From: Streptomyces sp. 1222.5 | GTDB taxonomy: Bacteria; Actinomycetota; Actinomycetes; Streptomycetales; Streptomycetaceae | Assembly: GCF_900105245.1 (NCBI RefSeq) | Contig: NZ_FNSZ01000001.1 | Coordinates: 6,322,001 to 6,386,000, forward strand | DNA: 64,000 bases | Reading direction: 5' to 3' | Shown: piece by piece, positions 50,988 through 58,611 of the stretch | How the letters are laid out: every line of letters begins with the position of its first letter | Numbering within the stretch: the first letter of the stretch is position 1 | Notes under the pieces: model-generated | What the model saw: only the letters and a program-made list of their open reading frames with translations | The model's database searches: none | What the model was told of the DNA's origin: nothing | Position numbers and translations under genes: made by a program

Positions 50988-52393
50988 CCACCCCCGCGTG
51001 CCACGAACCCACATCCCCCCGCGACCTGGTCGGCATCGGCATCGGCCCGTGCAACCTCTCTCTCGCCGCCCTCGCCCACCCGCTCGCCGAACTCGACGCC
51101 GTCTTCTACGAACAGCGCCCCGGCTTCGACTGGCACCCCGGCCTGCTCATCGACGGCGCCACCATCCAGGTGCCCTTCCTCGCCGACCTGGTGACGCTCG
51201 CCGACCCCACCAGCCCCTGGAGCTTCCTGAACTACCTCAGGAACCGCGAGCGGCTCTTCCCCTTCTACTTCGCCGAGCACTTCCACATCCAGCGCGCCGA
51301 GTACGACGCCTACTGCCGCTGGGTCGCACAGAGCCTCCCCGGGCTGCGCTTCGGCCACCAGGTCGACGCCGTCCGCTGGAACCCCGAACGGGACGTGTTC
51401 GAGGTCGACTTCACCCAGCTCGACGCCGACGGCGAGGCCGAAGCCCTCGGCCGCACCCACACCCGCAACATCGTCCTCGGTGTCGGCACCGTCCCGCACG
51501 TGCCCGACCCGCTCAAGCCCCTGGTGGACGCGCCCGGCGTGCCCGTCGTCCACGCGGCCGACTACCTCGCCCACCGCGACACCGTCCTCGCCGCCGGCCA
51601 CGTCACCGTCGTCGGCTCCGGACAGTCCGGCGCCGAGATCTTCCTCGACCTGCTGCGGCACCGACCGCCCGGCCGCGAGAAACTGCACTGGATCGGCCGC
51701 AGCGAGGCGTTCGCGCCGATGGAGTACTCAAAACTCGGCCTGGAGCACTTCACACCCGACTACACCCGCTACTTCCACGCCCTCGCCGAGCCGGTCCGCG
51801 ACCGCCTGGTGGCCGCCCAGTGGCAGCTGCACAAGGGCATCGACGCGGGCACCCTCGCCGCCATCCACGACGAGCTGTACCGGCGCACCCTCGACGGGGG
51901 CTGGCCCGACACCGTCCTCACCCCCGGCGTCCAGGTCCGCACGGCCGGCCGGATCGCGACCACGAAGGTCGAACTCCACCTGGAGCACCTCCAGCAGGGC
52001 AGCCGCTCCCGGCTCACCACCGGCGCGGTCGTCCTCGCCACCGGCTACCGCGAGCGCTCCCTCGACCGCATCCTCGCCGGACTCGACCCCTACATGCGCC
52101 GGGACGGCAGCGAACGCCCGCGCATCGACGAGGAGTTCCGGCTCGTCCTCGACCCCTCGGTGACCGGTTCGATCCACGTCCAGAACGCCGAGCTGCACAC
52201 CCACGGCGTCGGCGCCCCCGACCTCGGCCTCGCCGCCTGGCGCAGTGCCACCATCCTCAACACGCTCACCGGCAAGGAGACGTACCCGCTGCCCACCCGG
52301 ACGGCCTTCACCAGCTTCGGCCTCGACGACGCCCGCACCCGTGTGCCGCAGGCCCGCCCGGTACGGCAGCTGACCCCGCTCGTCGACGGCTGA
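50984..52393 (+). CDS. Lysine/diamine N-hydroxylase (DesB/IucD-like flavin monooxygenase)
   Basis: A flavin-dependent N-monooxygenase of 469 residues. FAD site LVGIGIGPCNLSLAALA, the substrate segment FDWHPGLLIDGATIQVPFLADLVTLADPTSPWSFLNYL, NADPH site VTVVGSGQSGAEIFLDLL, and the late D/ATGY motif VLATGYRERSLDRIL. These enzymes hydroxylate the terminal amine of lysine, ornithine or cadaverine for hydroxamate siderophores. It is translationally coupled to the decarboxylase, so N-hydroxycadaverine is the likeliest product. No DesC-like acyltransferase or DesD-like synthetase is present nearby. Confidence 0.9.
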   Translation: MTTPACHEPTSPRDLVGIGIGPCNLSLAALAHPLAELDAVFYEQRPGFDWHPGLLIDGATIQVPFLADLVTLADPTSPWSFLNYLRNRERLFPFYFAEHFHIQRAEYDAYCRWVAQSLPGLRFGHQVDAVRWNPERDVFEVDFTQLDADGEAEALGRTHTRNIVLGVGTVPHVPDPLKPLVDAPGVPVVHAADYLAHRDTVLAAGHVTVVGSGQSGAEIFLDLLRHRPPGREKLHWIGRSEAFAPMEYSKLGLEHFTPDYTRYFHALAEPVRDRLVAAQWQLHKGIDAGTLAAIHDELYRRTLDGGWPDTVLTPGVQVRTAGRIATTKVELHLEHLQQGSRSRLTTGAVVLATGYRERSLDRILAGLDPYMRRDGSERPRIDEEFRLVLDPSVTGSIHVQNAELHTHGVGAPDLGLAAWRSATILNTLTGKETYPLPTRTAFTSFGLDDARTRVPQARPVRQLTPLVDG

Positions 52394-52423
52394 CCGCCCG
52401 TGCGGGCGGTGCGCGGCACGGAA

Positions 52424-52461
52424 ACGGCGTTGGCGCTCGCGCAGGCGAGCGCCGACGCCGT
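52424..52461. terminator. Terminator between N-hydroxylase and nucleotidase genes
   Basis: A 17-bp stem with one G-T wobble (ACGGCGTTGGCGCTCGC with GCGAGCGCCGACGCCGT) and a 4-nt loop, between convergent genes. A shorter 7-bp hairpin (CCGCCCG-tg-CGGGCGG) precedes it at 52395-52410. Confidence 0.8.
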
Positions 52462-52482
52462 CGGCCCGTCATCGAGGAGACG

Positions 52483-54285
52483 CTAGAACATCGGCGTGCC
52501 GTTGCGCGTCAGCTTCCAGTCCACCGAGGCGAAGTCCTTCGGGTCCAGCTCACCCTTGGCGGTGACCCACTCCGCGATCCGGGTACGGATCTCCGTCGAC
52601 TCCGACCACAGCTCCTTGGCCGTGGCGACATGCGGGAAGGCGCCGCCGCCGTTGGCGCGGTAGTTGTTCACCGCGAGCACGAACTGCTGGGCGTCGTCCA
52701 GCGCCGCCCCGCCGAAGGTCAGGTTCTTGATCCGCGAACCGGCCGGCTGGGCGACGTCGATGTCGTACGCCAGTCCCGAGACGTAGTCGTAGTTGTAGTC
52801 CGGACGGCCCCCGGCGTTGGTCAGCTTCTCCACGTCGACGGCGGCGTCGGCGGCGGTCTGGACGTAGTACTGCGCGGAGTACTCCAGGTACGCGCGCACC
52901 TGGGCGCCCGTCATCAGCTTCGCCACCAGCGTGTTGTCGTACACGTACAGGCTCGACAGGTCCCGGATGGTCACGTCGCCCGCGGGGATCTCCGAGGTAC
53001 GGGAGAACGGCGAGGCCTGGGCGATCACCGGCAGCGAGGCGTACTCGGTGCCCTTGAGCGCGGCCTTGACCACGTCCTCCTGGACCTTGGTGATCAGGTC
53101 GATGATCGGGGCGTCCTTGTAGCGGGCGTCGACCGTGGTCAGCGTCTCGGTCGCCCGGCCCACGACCTGGTTCACGTACGCGACGACCTTGGCGTGCTCG
53201 TCGGTGAGCAGCTTGGTGATCTTCGGGTCGTCGGCGACCGAGTTGGAGTTGCGCAGCGACGCGGAGACCGACTCGACCTCCCACCGGCCCTTGCTGAACA
53301 CCAGCTCGATGTCGAAGAGGGTGAGCCGCTCGGCGTAGCACAGCGGCTCGGACAGCACGACGGTCCGGCCGGTCTTCTCGTTGACGACCTTCAGCTCCGG
53401 GATCTCCAGGTGCGCGTGGCCGACCAGGATCGCGTCGATGCCCGGCACCTGCTTGGCCACGTTGGCGGCCGCGTTCTCCACGTACGGCACCTGGTCGCCG
53501 TACGACGACGTGCCCGACGTGCCCGAGTGCGCGGAGACCACGACCACGTCCGCGCCGAGCGCCTTCAGCTTCGGCACCCACTTCGCGGCCTGCTCCTCCA
53601 GGCCCTCGAACTTCAGCTTGCCCTGGACGTAGGCCTTGTCCCAGATGGCGATGCCCGGGTTGGTCAGACCGAGGACGGCGACCTTGACCGGCTTGGCGCC
53701 CGGCACGTGGAACGTCTTGACGAAGTACGGCGGGAAGGCCGGCTTGAGCGTCTTGGCGTCGACCGCGTTGGCGCCGAGCAGCGGGAAGTCGAGCTGCTCC
53801 TCGAACCGGCGCAGGGTCTCGATGCCGTAGTTGAACTCGTGGTTGCCGAGCGCGGCGGCGTCGTACCCGATCGCGTTCATGGCCTGCGCCATCGGGTGCA
53901 CGGGGCCGCCCTTGGCGGTGATCGGGTCGACCTTGGCGTAGTAGTACGTCAGCGGGGTGCCCTGGATGGTGTCACCGGCGTCCAGCAGCAGCGTGTTGCA
54001 GTGGCCCTTCTCCGCGCGCACCTGGTTGACCAGGGTGGAGATCCGGGACAGGCCCGTGGCGTTGCCGGCCTTGTCGGAGTACTCCGCGTTCTTGAAGTAG
54101 TCCCAGTTGAAGACGTGGCCGTGCAGGTCGGTCGTGCCCATCACGGTCAGGGAGTACCGCTTCGCCGGGTGACCGGGCTTCGTCCGCTCGGCCGCCTCGG
54201 CCGCCGGAGCCGCCGCACCGGCGATCGCCACTCCCGCTCCGGTGGCGGCGGACTTCTTCAGGAACTTCCGGCGGTTCAACGGCAT
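52483..54285 (-). CDS. Tat-exported 5'-nucleotidase/2',3'-cyclic phosphodiesterase family protein
   Basis: A 600-residue exported metallophosphoesterase. The twin-arginine signal peptide is clear: LNRRKFLKKSAATGAGVAIAGAAAPAAEA (residues 3-31). The metallophosphatase domain has TDLHGHVFNWDYF, LDAGDTIQGTP, ALGNHEFNYG, VVSAHSG and LVGHAHLEIPE. The C-terminal 5'-nucleotidase domain has a nucleotide-binding region with YNYDYVSGLAYDIDVAQPAGSRI and NNYRANGGGAF. It probably releases phosphate from extracellular nucleotides or cyclic nucleotides. The start is ATG 54285 with GAGGAG upstream. No PHO box is obvious in the 249-base divergent gap to pyk. Confidence 0.92.
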   Translation of the reverse strand: MPLNRRKFLKKSAATGAGVAIAGAAAPAAEAAERTKPGHPAKRYSLTVMGTTDLHGHVFNWDYFKNAEYSDKAGNATGLSRISTLVNQVRAEKGHCNTLLLDAGDTIQGTPLTYYYAKVDPITAKGGPVHPMAQAMNAIGYDAAALGNHEFNYGIETLRRFEEQLDFPLLGANAVDAKTLKPAFPPYFVKTFHVPGAKPVKVAVLGLTNPGIAIWDKAYVQGKLKFEGLEEQAAKWVPKLKALGADVVVVSAHSGTSGTSSYGDQVPYVENAAANVAKQVPGIDAILVGHAHLEIPELKVVNEKTGRTVVLSEPLCYAERLTLFDIELVFSKGRWEVESVSASLRNSNSVADDPKITKLLTDEHAKVVAYVNQVVGRATETLTTVDARYKDAPIIDLITKVQEDVVKAALKGTEYASLPVIAQASPFSRTSEIPAGDVTIRDLSSLYVYDNTLVAKLMTGAQVRAYLEYSAQYYVQTAADAAVDVEKLTNAGGRPDYNYDYVSGLAYDIDVAQPAGSRIKNLTFGGAALDDAQQFVLAVNNYRANGGGAFPHVATAKELWSESTEIRTRIAEWVTAKGELDPKDFASVDWKLTRNGTPMF

Positions 54286-54534
54286 CTCTCGGCTCCTCGG
54301 CGAACGGTCGACAACGCGCGTAGATTCTGACCTGGGCATGACGTGCGGCAACAGGGCCGGGAGGTTGCGATCTGGTGACCTCTTCCCCGAACTCCTGGCC
54401 GGCACCCAGGGAATTCGCTCATAGGAGCGGGCCGTCGCACAATTCAACACTTGTCAATAAGGCTTCACGCAAAGGTGGTTGAGTCGTCATGCGGCCCAGA
54501 TTCTCTACCCGCGGGTAAGGCCTAGGCTCGAACC

Positions 54535-55974
54535 ATGCGCCGAGCAAAGATCGTCTGTACTCTGGGGCCCGCCACCGACTCGTACGACCAGATCAAGGCA
54601 CTGGTCGAGGCCGGAATGGACGTCGCCCGCTTCAACCTCAGCCACGGCACGCACGCCGACCACGAGGAGCGCTACCAGCGGGTGCGCAAGGCGGCCGACG
54701 AGACCGGCCGCAGCGTCGGACTTCTCGCCGACCTTCAAGGCCCGAAGATCCGGCTCGGCCGCTTCGCCGAAGGACCCGTACTCCTTGAACGCGGCGACAC
54801 CTTCACCATCACCGTGGAGGACGGCGTCCAGGGCGACCGCCACCGGTGCGGCACCACCTACGCCGGCCTCGCCGCCGACGTCACCCCCGGCGAACGCGTC
54901 CTCGTGGACGACGGCAAGGTCTGCCTGGAGGTCACCGCGGTCGACGGCCCCTGCGTGCACACCCGCGTGATCGAGGGCGGAGTGATCTCCGACCACAAGG
55001 GCCTCAACCTCCCCGGCGTGGCCGTCTCCGTCCCCGCCCTCTCCGAGAAGGACGAGGACGACCTGCGCTGGGCGCTGCGCACCGGCTTCGACGTCGTCGC
55101 CCTCTCCTTCGTCCGCAGCGGCGACGACGTCAGGGCCGTGCACCGCATCATGGCCGAGCAGGGCCGGCGCCTCCCGGTGATCGCCAAGATCGAGAAGCCC
55201 CAGGCCGTCGACAACCTCGACGGCATCGTCGCCGCCTTCGACGGCCTCATGGTCGCGCGCGGCGACCTCGGCGTGGAGATGCCCCTGGAACAGGTTCCGA
55301 TCGTCCAGAAGCGCGCCGTCAAACTCGCCAAGCGCAACGCCAAGCCGGTCATCGTCGCCACCCAGATGCTCGACTCGATGATCGACAACTCCCGGCCGAC
55401 CCGCGCCGAGGCGTCCGACGTGGCCAACGCGGTCCTCGACGGCACCGACGCGGTGATGCTCTCCGGCGAGACCAGCGTCGGCAAGTACCCCGTCGAGACC
55501 GTGCGCACCATGGCGAAGATCGTCGCCGCGGCCGAGGAGGACATGCTGGCCAAGGGCCTGCCGCCGCTGACCGAACGGAACAAGCCGCGCACCCAGGGCG
55601 GCGCGGTCGCCCGGGCCGCCGCCGAGATGGGCGACTTCCTCGGCGCCAGGTTCCTGGTCGCGTTCACCCAGTCGGGCGACACGGCCCGCCGGCTCTCCCG
55701 CTACCGCTCGCCGATCCCGCTGCTCGCCTTCACCCCCGAGCAGGCCACCCGCTCCCAGCTCAGCCTCACCTGGGGCGCCGAGACCTTCCTCGGCCCGCAC
55801 GCGGACTCCACGGACGCGATGGTCGACCAGGTGGACGACCTGCTCCTCAGGTACGGCCGCTGCCGGAAGGGCGACATCGTGGTGATCACGGCCGGCTCCC
55901 CGCCCGGCGTCCCCGGCGCGACCAACATGGTCCGAGTCCACCACATCGGCGAGGACGACAGCCCGAAGGCATGA
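54535..55974 (+). CDS. pyk: Pyruvate kinase
   Basis: A glycolytic enzyme of 479 residues that makes pyruvate and ATP from phosphoenolpyruvate and ADP. Motifs: RRAKIVCTLGPAT, ARFNLSHGTHADHEER, LLADLQGPKIRLG, the catalytic Lys signature VIAKIEKPQAVDNLD, MVARGDLGVEMP, VATQMLDSMIDNSRPTRAEASDVANAVLDG and VMLSGETSVGKYP. The C-terminal regulatory domain is standard and there is no extra domain. From memory the neighbourhood (tRNA and ANTAR regulator downstream) corresponds to pyk2 of S. coelicolor. Confidence 0.96.
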   Translation: MRRAKIVCTLGPATDSYDQIKALVEAGMDVARFNLSHGTHADHEERYQRVRKAADETGRSVGLLADLQGPKIRLGRFAEGPVLLERGDTFTITVEDGVQGDRHRCGTTYAGLAADVTPGERVLVDDGKVCLEVTAVDGPCVHTRVIEGGVISDHKGLNLPGVAVSVPALSEKDEDDLRWALRTGFDVVALSFVRSGDDVRAVHRIMAEQGRRLPVIAKIEKPQAVDNLDGIVAAFDGLMVARGDLGVEMPLEQVPIVQKRAVKLAKRNAKPVIVATQMLDSMIDNSRPTRAEASDVANAVLDGTDAVMLSGETSVGKYPVETVRTMAKIVAAAEEDMLAKGLPPLTERNKPRTQGGAVARAAAEMGDFLGARFLVAFTQSGDTARRLSRYRSPIPLLAFTPEQATRSQLSLTWGAETFLGPHADSTDAMVDQVDDLLLRYGRCRKGDIVVITAGSPPGVPGATNMVRVHHIGEDDSPKA

Positions 55975-55996
55975 ATTCCGACGGTGGCAAGGCGCG

Positions 55997-56021
55997 AAAA
56001 AAAGCCCCTCTCTCGGAGGGG
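55997..56021 (-). terminator. Rho-independent terminator of the tRNA gene
   Basis: On the minus strand a 6-bp stem (CCCCTC with GAGGGG) with a 5-nt loop is followed by C and seven T's (55997-56003). It lies 36 bases downstream of the tRNA 3' end, and a U-tract of this quality is rare in this GC-rich window. Confidence 0.85.
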
Positions 56022-56057
56022 ACCCGCGGAATGCTGACCTTGGAAACCAAGGAAAAG

Positions 56058-56132
56058 TGCCCCGGGTCGGACTCGAACCGACACTGTACGGGTTTTGAAT
56101 CCGTTGCCTGCTGCCAATTGGGCTACCGGGGC
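56058..56132 (-). tRNA. tRNA with CAA anticodon (Leu by anticodon), short variable loop
   Basis: A 75-nt tRNA. The acceptor stem is 7 bp (GCCCCGG with CCGGGGC) with discriminator A; CCA is not encoded. The T arm is perfect (GTCGG-TTCGAGT-CCGAC). The anticodon loop TTCAAAA gives CAA (56095-56097), reading UUG. The variable loop is only 5 nt (ACAGT), whereas leucine tRNAs normally have a long arm. Mismatches C13-A22 in the D stem and A31-C39 in the anticodon stem are apparent. A possible promoter (CTGACA at 56197-56202, TAAGGT at 56172-56177, 19-base spacing) lies upstream. Confidence 0.88.
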
Positions 56133-56232
56133 TCGCAGAATCCAAGGTTTCCCCCGACCCTCCGCGCGTCCACCTTACCGCAGCTAGGTAGGCTCTTGTC
56201 AGCAGTGCCCCTGCCCTGAACGAGGAGCCCCC

Positions 56233-56889
56233 GTGACCCCCGAGTCGCCCCAGCCCGTGGACGCGCCCGACGACGACAAGTCGCACGTGCCTCCGCTGAC
56301 GACCCGAGTCGTCATCGCCGAGGACGAGGCCCTGATCCGGCTCGATCTGAAAGAGATGCTGGAGGAGGAGGGGTACACCGTCGTCGGGGAGGCGGGCGAC
56401 GGTGAGCAGGCCGTGGAGCTGGCCCGTGAGCACAAGCCCGACCTGGTCATCCTGGACGTGAAGATGCCCAAGCTGGACGGCATCTCCGCGGCCGAGAAGA
56501 TCGCCGAGGAGTCCATCGCGCCGGTCCTGATGCTCACCGCCTTCTCGCAGCGCGACCTCGTCGAGCGCGCCCGCGACGCCGGCGCGATGGCGTACCTGGT
56601 CAAGCCGTTCAGCAAGAGCGATGTCGTGCCGGCCATCGAGATGGCCGTCTCCCGCTTCACCGAGCTGAAGCAGCTGGAGCAGGAGGTCGCCGACCTCACC
56701 CTGCGGCTGGAGACCCGCAAGCTGGTCGACCGGGCGAAGTCCGTCCTGCAGAGCGAGTACGGCCTGACCGAGCCGGCCGCCTTCCGCTGGATCCAGAAGA
56801 CGTCCATGGACCGCCGGATGTCGATGCAGCAGGTCGCCGAGGCCGTCATCGCGGACAACGAGGAGAAGAAGGCCGCGAAGAACGGCTGA
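56233..56889 (+). CDS. ANTAR-domain response regulator (PdtaR-like)
   Basis: A two-component response regulator of 218 residues. It should bind RNA when phosphorylated and act as an antiterminator. Receiver domain at about 25-140: acidic pair E30-D31, phospho-acceptor Asp75 (LVILDVKMPKLDG), Thr102, Lys124 (YLVKPFSKSD). A coiled segment (FTELKQLEQEVADLTLRLETRK) leads to the ANTAR helices (DRAKSVLQSEYGLTEPAAFRWIQKTSMDRRMSMQQVAEAVI). The organisation matches mycobacterial PdtaR, whose sensor PdtaS is not adjacent here. It starts at GTG 56233 with GAGGAGCC upstream. A 16-bp hairpin follows it. Confidence 0.92.
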   Translation: MTPESPQPVDAPDDDKSHVPPLTTRVVIAEDEALIRLDLKEMLEEEGYTVVGEAGDGEQAVELAREHKPDLVILDVKMPKLDGISAAEKIAEESIAPVLMLTAFSQRDLVERARDAGAMAYLVKPFSKSDVVPAIEMAVSRFTELKQLEQEVADLTLRLETRKLVDRAKSVLQSEYGLTEPAAFRWIQKTSMDRRMSMQQVAEAVIADNEEKKAAKNG

Positions 56890-56911
56890 CGCCCGCCCCC
56901 GCGCACACGAC

Positions 56912-56946
56912 ATTGCCCGCGCCCCCTCGCAGGGGGCGCGGGCAAT
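56912..56946. terminator. Terminator between the response regulator and livF
   Basis: A perfect 16-bp stem (ATTGCCCGCGCCCCCT with AGGGGGCGCGGGCAAT) and a 3-nt loop between the two convergent genes. It can serve both. Confidence 0.85.
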
Positions 56947-56981
56947 TCCGCGTGACCGGTCACGACGGGCCGGCCGAGCGT

Positions 56982-57698
56982 CTAGTCCTCGCCGAGGTAG
57001 GCCTTGCGCACCGACTCGTCGTGGAGCAGGTCCCGACCCGTGCCGGACAGGACGATGCTGCCGACCTCCATGACGTGACCCCGGTCGGCGAGCGAGAGCG
57101 CCGCCTGGGCGTTCTGCTCGACCAGCAGGATCGTGGTGCCCTGGGACTTCAGCTCGGCGATCGTCGCCATGATCTTCTGCATCATGATCGGCGACAGACC
57201 CATGGACGGCTCGTCCAGCATCAGCAGCTTCGGCTGGGACATCAGCGCCCTGCCCATCGCCAGCATCTGCTGCTCACCGCCCGAGAGGGTGCCGGCCGCC
57301 TGCTTCCTGCGCTCCCCGAGGATGGGGAACAGGTCGTAGGCGCGCTGGATGTCCTTCTCGATGCCCGGCTTGTCGTTGCGCAGGAACGCCCCGAGGCGCA
57401 GGTTGTCCTCGATGGTCATGCGCGGGAAGATGTGCCGCCCCTCGGGGGAGTGGGCGAGGCCCAGCGAGACCACCTGGTGGGCGGGGACCTTCTTCAGCGA
57501 CTTGCCGTTGAACTTGATCTGGCCGCCGACCGGCTTGAGCAGACCGGACAGCGTGCGCAGGGTGGTGGTCTTGCCGGCGCCGTTGGTGCCGATGAGGGTG
57601 ACCACCTGGCCGGCCTCGACCTTGAACGAAATGCCCTTGACGGCTTCGATCTTGCCGTAGGCGACCCGCAGGTCCTCGACTTCGAGCAGTGCGGTCAT
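56982..57698 (-). CDS. livF: Branched-chain amino acid ABC transporter ATPase LivF
   Basis: An ATPase subunit of 238 residues. Walker A GTNGAGKTT (about 37-45), Q-loop in SPEGRHIFPRMTIEDNLRLGAF, ABC signature LSGGEQQMLAMGRALM, Walker B LLMLDEPSMGLSP, H-loop in LLVEQNAQAAL. It is the shorter of the two ATPases and works with LivG on LivHM. It starts at an ATG overlapping the livG stop by four bases (ATGA) and is the last gene of the liv operon. Confidence 0.96.
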   Translation of the reverse strand: MTALLEVEDLRVAYGKIEAVKGISFKVEAGQVVTLIGTNGAGKTTTLRTLSGLLKPVGGQIKFNGKSLKKVPAHQVVSLGLAHSPEGRHIFPRMTIEDNLRLGAFLRNDKPGIEKDIQRAYDLFPILGERRKQAAGTLSGGEQQMLAMGRALMSQPKLLMLDEPSMGLSPIMMQKIMATIAELKSQGTTILLVEQNAQAALSLADRGHVMEVGSIVLSGTGRDLLHDESVRKAYLGED

Positions 57699-58606
57699 CG
57701 GTCGTTCTCCTTGCCGGGCGCGGCGTCCGTCGTGGTCTCGGCCTGCGCCTCGGCAGCCTCGACCTCGGCGACCTCGTCGTCGCCGGGCGCGTTCTCGAAG
57801 GGCTCGCCCAGGTAGGCGGCGATCACCCGCTCGTCGCCCTGGACGGTCGCGCTGTCGCCCTCGATCAGCTTCTCGCCCTGCACGAGCACGGCCACCCGGT
57901 CGCACAGGTTCATGATGAAGCGCATGTCGTGCTCGATGACGAGGACGGCGATGCCCATGTCCCGGATGGCGAAGACCAGTTCCTCGGTGGCCCGGGTCTC
58001 CTGCGGGTTCATGCCGGCCGTCGGCTCGTCGAGGAGCAGCAGACCGGGCTCGCTGGCGAGGGCGCGGGCGATCTCCAGCTTGCGCTGCTCTCCGTAGGGG
58101 AGGTTGCGGGCCAGGTGCTCGGCCTTCTTGTCCAGGCCCACGAACGCCAGCAGCTCCATGGCCCGCTCGCGGGAGGCCTTCTCCGCACGGTGGAAGCCCG
58201 GTCCGCGCAGGAGCGCGGACCACAGGCCCTCCTTGGTGCGGGTGTGCCGGCCGACGAGCACGTTCTCCAGGACCGTCATGTTGGCGAACAGGCGGATGTT
58301 CTGGAACGTGCGGGCGATGCCGGCCGCGGTGACCTTGAAGGACTTCGGCGGCAGTACCCCGCCCTTGTAGCGGACCTCGCCCTCGGTGGGGATGTACAGG
58401 CCGGTCAGGCAGTTGAAGAAGGTCGTCTTGCCGGCGCCGTTGGGGCCGATCAGACCGACGATCTCGCCGCTGTTGACGGTGAGGTCGACGTTCCGTACGG
58501 CCGTCAGGCCGCCGAACCGCATGGTGACGCCGCGTGCGTCGAGGACGACCTCGCCGGGGGTGGAGGCGCCGGGGGCGGCGTCCTTGGTGGTGGTGTCGGT
58601 AGTCAT
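57695..58606 (-). CDS. livG: Branched-chain amino acid ABC transporter ATPase LivG
   Basis: The second ATPase, 303 residues. Walker A GPNGAGKTTFF, the LivG-specific GIARTFQNIRLFANMTVLENVLVGRH, signature LPYGEQRKLEIARALAS, Walker B LLLLDEPTAGMNP, H-loop in LVIEHDMRFI. A C-terminal acidic tail of about 30 residues (GDDEVAEVEAAEAQAE) is beyond the core. The start is ATG 58606, 5 bases after the livM stop region. It is co-transcribed with livM and livF. Confidence 0.96.
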   Translation of the reverse strand: MTTDTTTKDAAPGASTPGEVVLDARGVTMRFGGLTAVRNVDLTVNSGEIVGLIGPNGAGKTTFFNCLTGLYIPTEGEVRYKGGVLPPKSFKVTAAGIARTFQNIRLFANMTVLENVLVGRHTRTKEGLWSALLRGPGFHRAEKASRERAMELLAFVGLDKKAEHLARNLPYGEQRKLEIARALASEPGLLLLDEPTAGMNPQETRATEELVFAIRDMGIAVLVIEHDMRFIMNLCDRVAVLVQGEKLIEGDSATVQGDERVIAAYLGEPFENAPGDDEVAEVEAAEAQAETTTDAAPGKENDR

Positions 58607-58611
58607 CGTGG

